Assembly (NCBI GenBank): GCA_021792755.1
Contig: JAJYUA010000014.1
Location: 1 to 64,000, forward strand
DNA from: Pseudomonadota bacterium
GTDB taxonomy: Bacteria; Pseudomonadota; Gammaproteobacteria; Steroidobacterales; Steroidobacteraceae
Length of the DNA stretch: 64,000 nt
Direction of reading: 5' to 3'
A model generated the notes under the pieces. That model searched no databases and was not told the origin of the DNA. It was given only the letters and a program-made list of their open reading frames with translations. Shown here one piece after another: positions 33,159 through 41,843 of the stretch. A program made the position numbers and the translations under genes. Positions within the stretch are counted from its first letter, which is position 1. Each line of letters starts with the position of its first letter.

Positions 33159-35045
33159 TCAGGGCGAGAGCTCGCGCAGCTTCAGCAGCGGACCGATGAG
33201 CTTCTCGTAGTGCTTGGAGCGCCCGACCGAGCTCCCGTAGACTTTCTGGCGCACCTGCCAGGCGCTCGCCGTCAGCACGGGCCGCCGGGTGTTTTGGAAC
33301 TCGAGAACCTTCGGCTCCCAGGGCAGGGCGAGGAAATCGACGATCCGGCGGCTCCAGCCCTCCTGGTCGGCCACCAATTCGGCGTAGGGCACTTCCAGGA
33401 AAACCTCCTTCGGCAGCACCGAGCGCCAGTGTTGCAGCAGGCGATGGTGCTCGCGGTAGTAGTGTGCCAGGTCCGAAAGATCGAGGGTGAAGCTCGCCAT
33501 GTTGGCGAAGTCCTGGAAGTAGCACGACAGACAGGTATCGACCGGATCGCGCCGCAGATAGAGAATGCGCGCCTTGGGAAACACGCGGTGGATGAGGCCG
33601 AGGTAATCGCAATTGAAGGTGGCCTTGTCGACCACCCGCAGCGCCGCGGAGGAATGCCGCCCCAGGACCTTGAGATAGGCGTCGGCAAGCTTGCGGGTCA
33701 GCGCCGCATCCGGCGGCTTGCGCCGGAGCGCCTCGCCGTGCTTGCTCGTCGCATCGGTCCAGAACTCCAGCTCGCCGGCCCCCACCGCCGCAGGGTGCGA
33801 CGCGATGATCTGCTCCACCAGGGAAGTGCCCGAGCGCATCATGCCGACCACGAAGACGGGCTTTTCCGACTCGCTCGCGCCCTGGGCAACCTGGGCGAGG
33901 CGCTCGCGCGAGTAGACGCGGATGACATCGTCGATCAGCTGCGTGCGCGCCAGCCGGTCATATTCCGCCGCCAGCCCCTTGTGCAGCTCGTTGCCGCGCT
34001 TGTACTGCTCGAACGCCCGGGAATACTTGCCCAGATCGTCGAAGTACTTGCCCAGGGCGAAGCGCAGCCTCGCCTCTTCCACCGCCGGCACGCCGTCCTT
34101 CAGAATCTGCTCGATCCTTGCAAGCCAGTCCTGGTCGGCCGCCGTCATCCGGCGCAGCGAGGCGAGCGAGGCCAGGGCCATCGTGCGCCTGGGATCGACT
34201 TCGAGCGCGGCGCGAAAGTGTCGCTCGGCTTCCTCGAAGCGGCCCTCCAGCATCTCCAGCCAGCCGAGCACACCGAGCGCGCCCGCATCGCGCGGCTTCA
34301 GGCGCAGCGCCTTCTCGATGCAGCCCCTGGCATCGTCCAGCTGCGCCAGCATTCCTAGTGTCAGGCCGAGCTCGACCAGCGCGCGCGGATCGCGCGGATC
34401 CTCCTTGACCGCCCGGCGCAGCGCCGTCTCGGCCGCCCGGACCTGTCCCTTGGCACGCAGCAGCGAGCCCAGCGTGAAATGCGCCCCGGGGCAGGAGGCC
34501 TTGAGCTCGATGGCCCGGCGCAACGCCTGCTCTGCTTCGCGATAGCCGCTTAGATGGCAGAGCGTCGCCCCCAGGTTGGAATGCGCAAGAGCATGGCGGG
34601 GCTCCAGGGCGATCACCTGCCGCAGCCGCTCGGCCGCTTCGGCGTACCGGCCCTCCGCGTACCGCGCATCGGCTTCCGCCAGCAAGGCGGCAACACGCTT
34701 CGGCGACCCAACCGCGGCGGGTGCCATGGGAGGCGCAGCCCCGCCCTTGCCGCCGCCGGACAGCTGCAGCAACAACAGGTGCGTGAGCTCCCCGGCGGTC
34801 CCTTCGGCGACCCCGCGTGCCAGCAGCTTCGACTTGAAGGACTCGAGCAGCTTCGCCCGTTTGAACACGTTGAGCTTGAGCGGCCCGGCCTCGCGGGCCG
34901 CCCGCTGCAGGAGCGTCTGCACATCCGGCTGCCCCTTGCCCGATCCCACGCGCCGCGCAGCGCCGGCCGACCCATCGGCTGCGAAGGAATCGGCCAGTGA
35001 TGTGCCGAGCGCGACGGCCTCGCGGGCATTGAACCAGTCCAGCAT
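33159..35045 (-). CDS. TPR-repeat sulfotransferase
   Basis: A 628-residue protein of three parts. The N-terminal module (about 1-95; FNAREAVALGTSLADSF, LLQRAAREAGPLKLNVFKRAKL) I recall from similar TPR-sulfotransferases. TPR repeats (about 105-345) include ALAHSNLGATLCHLSGYREA and AHFTLGSLLRAKGQVRAAE. A Sulfotransfer_3 domain (about 380-615) has the PAPS phosphosulfate loop VGMMRSGTSLVEQ and the 3'-phosphate region LRRDPVDTCLSCYFQDFAN. Related enzymes sulfate protein tyrosines or glycans. ATG 35045 is used; GTG 35054 is possible; neither has a ribosome binding site. It lies divergently upstream of pilA, so its promoter shares a 430 bp spacer with the pilin promoter. Substrate unknown. Confidence 0.85.
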   Translation of the reverse strand: MLDWFNAREAVALGTSLADSFAADGSAGAARRVGSGKGQPDVQTLLQRAAREAGPLKLNVFKRAKLLESFKSKLLARGVAEGTAGELTHLLLLQLSGGGKGGAAPPMAPAAVGSPKRVAALLAEADARYAEGRYAEAAERLRQVIALEPRHALAHSNLGATLCHLSGYREAEQALRRAIELKASCPGAHFTLGSLLRAKGQVRAAETALRRAVKEDPRDPRALVELGLTLGMLAQLDDARGCIEKALRLKPRDAGALGVLGWLEMLEGRFEEAERHFRAALEVDPRRTMALASLASLRRMTAADQDWLARIEQILKDGVPAVEEARLRFALGKYFDDLGKYSRAFEQYKRGNELHKGLAAEYDRLARTQLIDDVIRVYSRERLAQVAQGASESEKPVFVVGMMRSGTSLVEQIIASHPAAVGAGELEFWTDATSKHGEALRRKPPDAALTRKLADAYLKVLGRHSSAALRVVDKATFNCDYLGLIHRVFPKARILYLRRDPVDTCLSCYFQDFANMASFTLDLSDLAHYYREHHRLLQHWRSVLPKEVFLEVPYAELVADQEGWSRRIVDFLALPWEPKVLEFQNTRRPVLTASAWQVRQKVYGSSVGRSKHYEKLIGPLLKLRELSP

Positions 35046-35261
35046 CAGGATCACGGCGCAGTGGTTGAGGTCGGCTGAACATAACGCATCATCGCGCCGC
35101 CGTCAGGTACGAAGTGAGCAACTTGAGAACGGCGTCCCGCACCGTCCACCGCTCTGCGGGACCGCTTCGCATGCCCGATCTCGACGGCCGGACTTGACGT
35201 ATGGCCTGGCAGTGAGTCCGGACGCCGAGGGTGGGCGCTCAGTCCGGGGAGGGTCCGGGAC

Positions 35262-35278
35262 GTGACATTTTTTGTCAC
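35262..35278. promoter_or_regulatory. TGTC dyad, candidate PilR enhancer site
   Basis: GTGACA, five T residues, TGTCAC form a perfect inverted repeat centred about 130 bp upstream of the pilA sigma-54 promoter. Pseudomonas PilR sites contain TGTC-type half-sites at such distances. It stands out in GC-rich DNA. Confidence 0.55.
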
Positions 35279-35397
35279 TTTGAGACGCGCCGGAAGGCCG
35301 CTGCGAGTCAACCGGCCTCGTTTTTAGTAAAATCCTCCGCCGCCGAACAGAGAGTCCTCTAATCTCGAATCAATGAGTTAGCGCATGGGCGAGGCGC

Positions 35398-35413
35398 TGG
35401 CACGGCTCTTGCT
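35398..35413 (+). promoter_or_regulatory. Sigma-54 (-24/-12) promoter of pilA
   Basis: TGGCAC-GGCTC-TTGCT matches the RpoN consensus TGGCACG-N4-TTGCW exactly. Transcription would begin near 35425, leaving a leader of about 55 nt with a GAGGAG ribosome binding site at 35467-35472. Together with pilSR in the same window, it indicates PilR-activated pilin transcription. Confidence 0.88.
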
Positions 35414-35478
35414 CCGCAGGAGGCAGCAGGCGCCCTTTGCGCCTCTTGGCAATCTCCACAGTCCTCGAGGAGTTCGAC

Positions 35479-35979
35479 ATGAAATCGGTGCAAAAGGGTT
35501 TTACCCTGATCGAGTTGATGATCGTCATCGCGATCATCGGCATCCTGGCGGCGATCGCCATCCCCGCCTACCAGAACTACACCATCCGCGCGCAGGTGAC
35601 CGAAGGCCTGTCGCTCGCCAGCGGCCTGAAGACAGACATCGAGCAGTACTATTCCGATTCCGGGAACTGGCCCACGAGTCTCCCGTCCATGTCGTCCCAG
35701 GGCGTCAGCGCCGTGACCGGGAAATATGTCAAGAGCGTAACGGTCAGTAAGGGCACCATTGAAGTCCATTACGGTCCCAACGCCAGCAGCTACATCCAGA
35801 ATGACATTCTGGCGATCGAGCCGGTCCTGGATCAGAATCACGACATCATCTGGGTGTGCGGCAACGCGACGGTTCCCGCCGGCACTGTCAATACCGATGG
35901 GTCAAACCAGGGATCCACCGCGGCAGTCGGCACGACCACGGTGAGCAACACCTACCTGCCGGCCAGCTGCAGGCCGTAA
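35479..35979 (+). CDS. pilA: Type IV major pilin PilA
   Basis: Prepilin of 166 residues. Leader MKSVQKG is cut by PilD before Phe, leaving mature [20 protein letters not shown] with Glu5. The N-terminal helix is followed by a globular domain ending in a two-cysteine D-loop (WVCGN and ASCRP). The D-loop is rich in Ser and Thr ([20 protein letters not shown] and TTTVSNT), which offers potential O-glycosylation sites. An in-frame upstream extension to 35437 was rejected because the leader and the GAGGAG site fix the start. It is transcribed from the sigma-54 promoter and terminated by a strong hairpin, so it forms its own transcription unit. Probably the main fibre subunit. Confidence 0.95.
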   Translation: MKSVQKGFTLIELMIVIAIIGILAAIAIPAYQNYTIRAQVTEGLSLASGLKTDIEQYYSDSGNWPTSLPSMSSQGVSAVTGKYVKSVTVSKGTIEVHYGPNASSYIQNDILAIEPVLDQNHDIIWVCGNATVPAGTVNTDGSNQGSTAAVGTTTVSNTYLPASCRP

Positions 35980-36011
35980 CCGCAGGCAGGCTGCCGACCG
36001 AGCCACGAGCC

Positions 36012-36041
36012 AGAAGCCCCTCTGCGGAGGGGCTTCTTTTT
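36012..36041 (+). terminator. Strong intrinsic terminator after pilA
   Basis: Perfect 11 bp stem AGAAGCCCCTC / GAGGGGCTTCT with a TGCG loop, followed by a short T-run. It is 32 bp after the pilA stop and separates pilA from the second pilin gene. Confidence 0.93.
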
Positions 36042-36185
36042 AGGGCTCGGGCAGCGCGGCCCGGCTTGCACTTCCGTCTCCAGTCTGCGACATTGACTGT
36101 GCCGGCGCACTCCCGAACCTAAGAACACCGCACCGGCCAATACCCGACCACGCCTAGGGCGTGTGCGCTCGGGAGGGGACCGGAC

Positions 36186-36695
36186 ATGCGCGCCACACAT
36201 ACAGGCTTCACGCTGATCGAGCTGATGATCGTGATCGCGATCATCGGCATCCTGGCGGTGATCGCCCTGCCCCTGTACGAGGACTATTCCATCCAGGCGC
36301 AGGTCACCGAGGGCACCTCGCTCGCCAGCGGAGTCGAGACGGCGTTCACGGACAGGTACGATCAATCCGGCGTCGCGCCCGGCTCGAACACGGCGGCCGG
36401 CGTGACCGGCACGATCTCCGGAAGGTACGTCAAATCCGTCGCGCTGACTGCCCCCGGGCAGATCACCGTGGTCTACGGGAACGACGTCAATTCAGACGTC
36501 AACAACGGCAGCGTCATCTGGACGGCCTACCAGTCTCCCAGTGGCGACATCGCCTGGGTGTGCAACGCCGGCGCATCGACCACCGGCGCGATCAAGGGGC
36601 CCCCGGCGCTCAAGCCCGTGGGGGCCGCGGCCATCAACGGCACTCTGTCGGCCGCCGCGGGGGATGGAGGATACCTGCCGCCCATCTGCCGGTAG
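36186..36695 (+). CDS. Second type IV pilin (PilA paralogue)
   Basis: A 169-residue prepilin with leader MRATHTG and mature [20 protein letters not shown] (Glu5 present). It parallels the first pilin closely: [16 protein letters not shown] versus [23 protein letters not shown] versus GKYVKSV, and a C-terminal cysteine pair (WVCNA, PPICR). It therefore arose by tandem duplication. It has a good ribosome binding site (GGGAGGGG) but lies behind the pilA terminator, and no sigma-54 site is visible upstream. A TTGACT at about 36094 could be part of a weak sigma-70 promoter. It may be a minor or alternative subunit expressed under different conditions. Confidence 0.92.
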   Translation: MRATHTGFTLIELMIVIAIIGILAVIALPLYEDYSIQAQVTEGTSLASGVETAFTDRYDQSGVAPGSNTAAGVTGTISGRYVKSVALTAPGQITVVYGNDVNSDVNNGSVIWTAYQSPSGDIAWVCNAGASTTGAIKGPPALKPVGAAAINGTLSAAAGDGGYLPPICR

Positions 36696-36830
36696 GCCTT
36701 CGCCTGCGCCTGTGCCGGCGAGGCTGCCTCGCAGCGCCGCCGGCGCGCCGGTCAACGCCCCCGCCCCGTTCTGGGAGCGCGGTCACGGCGGCTGCACGCC
36801 CTGTGTGCCAGCATCCCCCGCGATTTTGCA

Positions 36831-36858
36831 TTGCCGCCCGGGCTGGCTTGAGTACACT
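36831..36858 (+). promoter_or_regulatory. Candidate sigma-70 promoter of pilB
   Basis: TTGCCG (36831-36836), 16 nt spacer, TACACT (36853-36858) lies 38 nt before the pilB start. A moderate match, supported by position in a GC-rich gap. Confidence 0.4.
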
Positions 36859-36896
36859 TTGAGATCTTGGGGACGGGCCTCGCTCAGTTTAAGTCC

Positions 36897-38633
36897 ATGA
36901 ACGAAACGGTTTCTGTCGCGGTCGGCGGCCTGCGCGCCGGGCTCGGGGGCCTGCCCCAGCGCCTCGTCCTGGACGGGGTGGTGGACGAGGCGGCCATGCT
37001 CGAGGCCATGAACGCCGCCCAGGAGCGCAAGATCACCCTCGTCAGCCAGTTGGTCGAGACGGGCGCGGCAAGCGCCCGCGATATCGCCGTGGCCGCCGCC
37101 GGCGAGTTCGGCGTGCCGCTGCTTGACCTGGACGCGGTCACTCCGGACCTGGACACCCTGAAGGTGGTCAGCGACAAGCTGGTGTCCAAGCACCGGATGC
37201 TGCCGCTGTACCGGCGCGGCAAGAAGCTCTTTCTCGGCGTGGCCGATCCGACCCACCTGCACGCCGTCGACGAGATCAAGTTCCAGACCGGCCTCGGCGT
37301 CGAGGTCATCGTCGTCGAGGACGACAAGCTGCAGCGGGCCATCGGTCAGGCCCTGGAGCAGGTCGACAACCAGATCAGCCAGCTCACCTCGGACACCGAC
37401 GTCGGCCTGGAAACCCTCGATGTCGGCGCGGACGAGGCAATCGAGGACAAGACCGACCAGGACGTCGAGGACGCTCCCATCGTCCGCTTCGTCAACAAGG
37501 TGATGCTGGACGCCATCCGCCGTGGCGCATCCGACATCCACTTCGAGCCCTACGAGAAGACCTACCGGGTGCGCCTGCGCCTCGATGGGGTGCTGAAGGA
37601 GATTGCCCAGCCTCCCCAACAGCTCGGCGGCAAGCTGGCCGCGCGCCTGAAGGTCATGTCGCGGCTCGACATCGCCGAGCGGCGCGTGCCGCAGGACGGG
37701 CGCATCAAGATGCGCCTGTCGAAGACGCGGTCGATCGACTTCCGCGTCAGCACCTGCCCGACGCTCTTCGGCGAGAAGATCGTGCTGCGCATCCTCGATC
37801 CCTCCCAGGCCATGCTGGGCATCGACTCCCTGGGTTACGAGCCCCTGCAGAAGACGCTCTACGAGGAGTACCTGAAGAAGCCCCAGGGCATGATCCTGGT
37901 CACCGGTCCCACGGGCAGCGGCAAGACCGTCTCGCTCTACACCGGCCTGCACATCCTCAACCGCGAAGGGACCAACATCTCCACCGCCGAGGATCCGGCG
38001 GAAATCAACCTGCCCGGGGTCAATCAGGTCAACGTCAACCCCAAGGTGGGCCTGACCTTCGCCGCGGCCATGCGCGCCTTCCTGCGACAGGACCCCGACG
38101 TCATCATGGTCGGGGAGATCCGCGACCTCGAGACCGCGGAGATCGCCATCAAGGCCGCCCAGACCGGCCACCTGGTGCTGTCGACGCTGCACACCAACGA
38201 CGCGCCGCAGACCTTGACGCGCATGGTGGACATGGGCGTCAAGCCCTACGCCATCGCCACGTCGGTGAGCCTCATCATCGCCCAGCGCCTGGCGCGCAAG
38301 CTCTGCGGCCAGTGCAAGCAGCCGCTCGAGGTGCCGGCCGAAGCGCTGCTGAAGGAAGGCTTCCCCGAAGAGGACGTGCGCGCGGGCCTGAAGCTGTTCG
38401 GACCCGTGGGCTGCGCCAATTGCACGGACGGCTACAAGGGCCGCACGGGCGTCTACCAGGTCATGCCCGTCAGCCCCGCGATCGCCCGCATCATTCTTGC
38501 CGGCGGCAACGCCATGGAAATCGGCGACCAGGCCGCCCGCGAGGGCGTCTGGGACCTGCGCCGCGCGGGCCTGGAGAAAGTCAAGGCGGGCATCACCAGC
38601 CTCGAGGAAATCAACAGCGTCACCATCGACTGA
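36897..38633 (+). CDS. pilB: Type IV pilus extension ATPase PilB
   Basis: Hexameric cytosolic ATPase that powers pilus polymerisation. The 578-residue protein has N-terminal MshEN-type domains (about 1-190), then the ATPase with Walker A GPTGSGKTVS, Asp box, Walker B (DPDVIMVGEIRD) and His box (GHLVLSTLHTN). A tetracysteine zinc site is present (CGQC and CANC). The TTG-initiated frame at 36867 is longer, but ATG 36897 (MNETVSVAVGGLRAG) gives the usual N-terminus. pilB, pilC and pilD are consecutive and likely co-transcribed. The retraction ATPases PilT/PilU are not in this window. Confidence 0.95.
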   Translation: MNETVSVAVGGLRAGLGGLPQRLVLDGVVDEAAMLEAMNAAQERKITLVSQLVETGAASARDIAVAAAGEFGVPLLDLDAVTPDLDTLKVVSDKLVSKHRMLPLYRRGKKLFLGVADPTHLHAVDEIKFQTGLGVEVIVVEDDKLQRAIGQALEQVDNQISQLTSDTDVGLETLDVGADEAIEDKTDQDVEDAPIVRFVNKVMLDAIRRGASDIHFEPYEKTYRVRLRLDGVLKEIAQPPQQLGGKLAARLKVMSRLDIAERRVPQDGRIKMRLSKTRSIDFRVSTCPTLFGEKIVLRILDPSQAMLGIDSLGYEPLQKTLYEEYLKKPQGMILVTGPTGSGKTVSLYTGLHILNREGTNISTAEDPAEINLPGVNQVNVNPKVGLTFAAAMRAFLRQDPDVIMVGEIRDLETAEIAIKAAQTGHLVLSTLHTNDAPQTLTRMVDMGVKPYAIATSVSLIIAQRLARKLCGQCKQPLEVPAEALLKEGFPEEDVRAGLKLFGPVGCANCTDGYKGRTGVYQVMPVSPAIARIILAGGNAMEIGDQAAREGVWDLRRAGLEKVKAGITSLEEINSVTID

Positions 38634-38648
38634 CGCGGGACACACGCC

Positions 38649-39884
38649 ATGGCCACGGTCGCCACCGCCACTCTCAAGACCCCGAAAGCCGAATCCCTCT
38701 TCGCCTGGGAGGGCCGCGACAAGCGCGGCCAGCGCGTCAAGGGCACGGCGAGCGCCATCGACGAGGCGGCGCTGAGGGTGGACCTGCGCCGCCAGGGCAT
38801 CGCGCTCGCGCGCGCCCGCAGGCAGCGCGAGAGCCTGAAGGGCGGCCGGGTGAGGCCCGCGGACATCGCCATATTCAGCCGCCAGCTCTCCACCATGCTG
38901 GTCGCCGGCATCCCCATGGTGCAGTCCTTCGAGATCGTCGCGAGCGGCGTCGACAAGCCCTCCGTCCGCAAGCTCATCCTCGCCATCAAGGCCGATGTCG
39001 AGTCCGGCAGCTCGCTGCACGAGGCGCTCGCCAAGCATCCGCTCTACTTCGATGACCTGTACGTCAACCTGGTGCGCGCCGGCGAGCAGGCCGGCGCGCT
39101 CGACACCCTGCTCGACAAGATCGCCACCTACAAGGAGAAGTCGGAGGCCACCAAGAAGAAGGTCAAGAAGGCGCTTTTCTATCCGGCCGCGGTGCTGAGC
39201 GTGGCGTTCATCGTCACGCTCATCCTGATGATCTACGTGATCCCGGAGTTCCAGGGGCTGTTCAAGGGATTCGGCGCCAACCTGCCGGCCTTCACGATGC
39301 TCGTCATCCACATCTCGCAGATCGTGCAGCACCAGGGCGTGTGGATCGCGATCCTGATCGGCATCGGCGCGGTGATATTTCAACACTTCTACAAGCGCTC
39401 GCGGAAGCTGCGCGAGGTGCTCGACCGGCTCTCGCTCAAGATCCCCATCATCGGCCCCATCCTCAACAAGGCGGCCATTTCCCGCTATGCGCGCACCCTC
39501 GCCACCATGTTCGCCGCCGGCGTGCCGCTGGTCGAGGCGCTGGAATCCGTCGCCGGCGCCTGCGGCAACATCGTCTACGAGGACGCGGTCTTGAAGATGC
39601 GCGACGAGGTCGCCGCCGGCCAGCGCCTGCAGCGCGCCATGGAGACGCAGAACATCTTCCCCAACATGGTGGTGCAGATGATCGCGGTGGGCGAGGAAGC
39701 CGGCTCGCTCGATGAGATGGCGAGCAAGGTGGCCACCTTCTACGAGGCCGAGGTGGACAACGCGGTGGACAGCATGTCGAGCCTGCTCGAGCCGCTGATC
39801 ATGGTGATCCTCGGCGTGATCGTCGGCAGCCTGGTGATCGCCATGTACCTGCCGATCTTCCACCTCGGCGACGTCGTCGGCTGA
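38649..39884 (+). CDS. pilC: Type IV pilus inner-membrane platform protein PilC
   Basis: A 411-residue polytopic protein with duplicated T2SF domains: first half IFSRQLSTMLVAGIPMVQSFEIV, second half SRYARTLATMFAAGVPLVEALESVA. Three membrane helices are visible (about 175-200, 225-245 and 380-402, the last in VILGVIVGSLVIAMYLPIF). It couples PilB ATPase motion to pilin insertion. It begins 16 bp after pilB. The N-terminal residues (FAWEGRDKRGQRVKG) match the family's cytosolic opening. Confidence 0.95.
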   Translation: MATVATATLKTPKAESLFAWEGRDKRGQRVKGTASAIDEAALRVDLRRQGIALARARRQRESLKGGRVRPADIAIFSRQLSTMLVAGIPMVQSFEIVASGVDKPSVRKLILAIKADVESGSSLHEALAKHPLYFDDLYVNLVRAGEQAGALDTLLDKIATYKEKSEATKKKVKKALFYPAAVLSVAFIVTLILMIYVIPEFQGLFKGFGANLPAFTMLVIHISQIVQHQGVWIAILIGIGAVIFQHFYKRSRKLREVLDRLSLKIPIIGPILNKAAISRYARTLATMFAAGVPLVEALESVAGACGNIVYEDAVLKMRDEVAAGQRLQRAMETQNIFPNMVVQMIAVGEEAGSLDEMASKVATFYEAEVDNAVDSMSSLLEPLIMVILGVIVGSLVIAMYLPIFHLGDVVG

Positions 39885-39935
39885 TCGAAGGGAGGCGGCG
39901 ATCATCCCCAGCGCAGCCGCGGCCGAGGCTCTCTC

Positions 39936-40847
39936 GTGTCGCTGATCGAACTGCTCGCCGCCTCGCCCGCGCTCTACGGCGGCCTTTGCCTGCTGCTCGG
40001 CCTCATCGTGGGCAGCTTCCTCAACGTGGTCATCCACCGCCTGCCCATCATGATGGAGCGGCAGTGGCGCGAGCAGTACGCGGAGCTGCAATCCGGGGAG
40101 GCGGCCGGCGAGCCGGCCGCGACCTACAGGCCGGCCGAGCGCTACGACCTTGCCGTGCCGCGCTCCGCCTGCCCGGCCTGCAAGGCCCCGATCGGCGCGC
40201 TCGAGAACATCCCCATCCTGAGCTACCTCTTCCTGCGCGGCCGCTGCGCCAGGTGCGGGGCGCGCATCAGCCTGCGCTACCCCCTGGTCGAGGCCCTCAC
40301 CGGGCTGCTCTCGGGGCTGGTCGCCTGGAAGCTCGGCTTCGGCTGGCCCTCTCTGGCGGCGCTGGCGTTCACCTGGTTCCTGGTGGCGCTCGCCGGCATC
40401 GACATCGGCCACCAGCTGCTGCCCGACAGCCTCACCCTGCCGCTCATGTGGATGGGCCTGGTGCTCAGCCTGTTCGCCCCCGGCCCGGGCGGCGCGCCGA
40501 TCCCCGTGGACCCCAGGGCCAGCCTGATCGGCGCAGCCGCAGGTTACGCGAGCCTCTGGAGCGTCTATCATCTGTTCCGGGCGCTCACCGCCCGGGAAGG
40601 CATGGGCTACGGCGACTTCAAGCTGCTGGCGGCGCTCGGGGCCTGGCTGGGCTGGCGTATGCTGCTGCCGATCGTGCTGATCGCAGCCACCGTCGGCGCC
40701 GTGACCGGCATCGTGCTGATCGCCGTGCGCGGGCGCAGCCGCGCCGCGCCCATCGCCTTCGGACCGTTCCTGGCGGCGGCCGGCTGGCTGATGCTGATGT
40801 TCGGCCACCCGCTGGTGAGCGGCTATCTGGGGCTATTCGTAAGGTAA
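39936..40847 (+). CDS. pilD: Prepilin peptidase / N-methyltransferase PilD
   Basis: Bifunctional aspartyl protease that removes prepilin leaders and N-methylates the new N-terminus. The 303-residue protein has a large cytosolic loop with two CxxC pairs (CPACK, CARCG) needed for methylation, and eight predicted helices. The catalytic aspartates are in LPDSLTLP and GYGDFKLL (GxGD). It starts with GTG at 39936 (MSLIELLAASP). It follows pilC by 51 bp and processes both pilins nearby. Confidence 0.95.
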   Translation: MSLIELLAASPALYGGLCLLLGLIVGSFLNVVIHRLPIMMERQWREQYAELQSGEAAGEPAATYRPAERYDLAVPRSACPACKAPIGALENIPILSYLFLRGRCARCGARISLRYPLVEALTGLLSGLVAWKLGFGWPSLAALAFTWFLVALAGIDIGHQLLPDSLTLPLMWMGLVLSLFAPGPGGAPIPVDPRASLIGAAAGYASLWSVYHLFRALTAREGMGYGDFKLLAALGAWLGWRMLLPIVLIAATVGAVTGIVLIAVRGRSRAAPIAFGPFLAAAGWLMLMFGHPLVSGYLGLFVR

Positions 40848-41012
40848 GCAAATGTCCAGTTTCCCCGGCGCGGCCTCGCGCCATTCGCCCTGCGGGGTTG
40901 TCCCGCCCGACCTGGGCCTCGGGGCCGCCGGGCGCAGGAGCGCCGGCGTTGCCCATCGCTCCCGGCGCGGTGCGCGCGCTGCGGCGAGCCCCGTGAGCGC
41001 TGCGCGTAGCGC

Positions 41013-41642
41013 ATGAGCAAGAAAACCCTGCACATCGGCCTCACCGGCGGCATCGCCAGCGGCAAGTCCACGGTGGCCAAGCTCTTCGGTGCGCTCGGCG
41101 TGCCCATCATCGACACCGACCAGATCGCCCGCGACGTGGTCGAGCCCGGCCAACCGCCCCTCGAGCGCCTGGTGGAGCACTTCGGCAAGGGCATCCTCAC
41201 GCCCGACGGGCACCTCGACCGGCCGAAGCTGCGCGAGATCGTCTTCTCCGACCCCAAGGCTCGCGCCGATCTGGAGGCGCTCACCCATCCGGCCATCGGC
41301 ACGGCCGTCGAGGCGCTCTCGGCCGCGGCGGGCGGCCCGTATCAGGTCCTCGTCATCCCCCTGCTGGTGGAAAAGGGCCTGGGCGCGCGCCTCGAGCGGG
41401 TCCTGGTCGTCGACTGCCCGGAGGCGCTGCAGATCCAGCGCCTGCAGGCGCGGGACGGCTCCACGTTGGAGCAAGCGCAGGCCATCCTCAACGCTCAGGC
41501 CTCCCGCGCGGCACGGCTGAAGGCCGCACACGACGTCATCCTCAACGAATCCGATATCGCCTCGCTTCGAGACCAGGTCTCGGCGCTGCACCGGCGTTAT
41601 CTCGAGCTCGCCGGGAAAACCGGGACGGCTGCCGGAGCGTGA
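41013..41642 (+). CDS. coaE: Dephospho-CoA kinase
   Basis: Phosphorylates the 3'-hydroxyl of dephospho-CoA, the last step of coenzyme A synthesis. The 209-residue P-loop kinase has Walker A GLTGGIASGKST (residues 8-19), the DTDQIARDVVEPG substrate motif and VIPLLVEKG. pilD-coaE-zapD-yacG is a conserved gammaproteobacterial order. It begins 165 bp after pilD. The last residues (GKTGTAAGA) are a short variable tail. Confidence 0.95.
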   Translation: MSKKTLHIGLTGGIASGKSTVAKLFGALGVPIIDTDQIARDVVEPGQPPLERLVEHFGKGILTPDGHLDRPKLREIVFSDPKARADLEALTHPAIGTAVEALSAAAGGPYQVLVIPLLVEKGLGARLERVLVVDCPEALQIQRLQARDGSTLEQAQAILNAQASRAARLKAAHDVILNESDIASLRDQVSALHRRYLELAGKTGTAAGA

Positions 41643-41667
41643 CCGCGGAATCGATTTTCCAGGGCGC

Positions 41668-41730
41668 TTGAAAAGCAGGGACGTTTCTTGCGCGAGCCCC
41701 GCACAGCGCTCACGGCGTCCCGGAAAAACC
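41668..41730. repeat. Imperfect intergenic repeat, copy B
   Basis: Resembles the element at 1482-1546 as described there. It has the same orientation and the clearest GGGACG...CGTCCC pairing, around a GCGCGAGCCCCGC centre. It lies in the 201 bp spacer between coaE and zapD, just after the coaE stop. Confidence 0.45.
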
Positions 41731-41843
41731 GATTCAAGGCAATGGTCCGGCCGCTGCCCCCCAACGGATCACAGAAGTTTCAACCGTCGGCTCTTGCGGA
41801 CGTTTACGCGGCGCGTCGTTCTCGCGCACAATAGTCAGTCACT

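Noticed and set aside
37978-38010. AEDPAE instead of the common VEDPVE in PilB
   Set aside because: AED occurs in other PilB proteins and the Ala for Val change is conservative; Walker motifs are intact.
36783-40808. 1341-codon open frame on the minus strand across pilBCD
   Set aside because: Antisense shadow of pilB, pilC and pilD caused by high GC. His/Arg/Asp/Gly-rich composition without domains, while the plus-strand genes show full family motifs.
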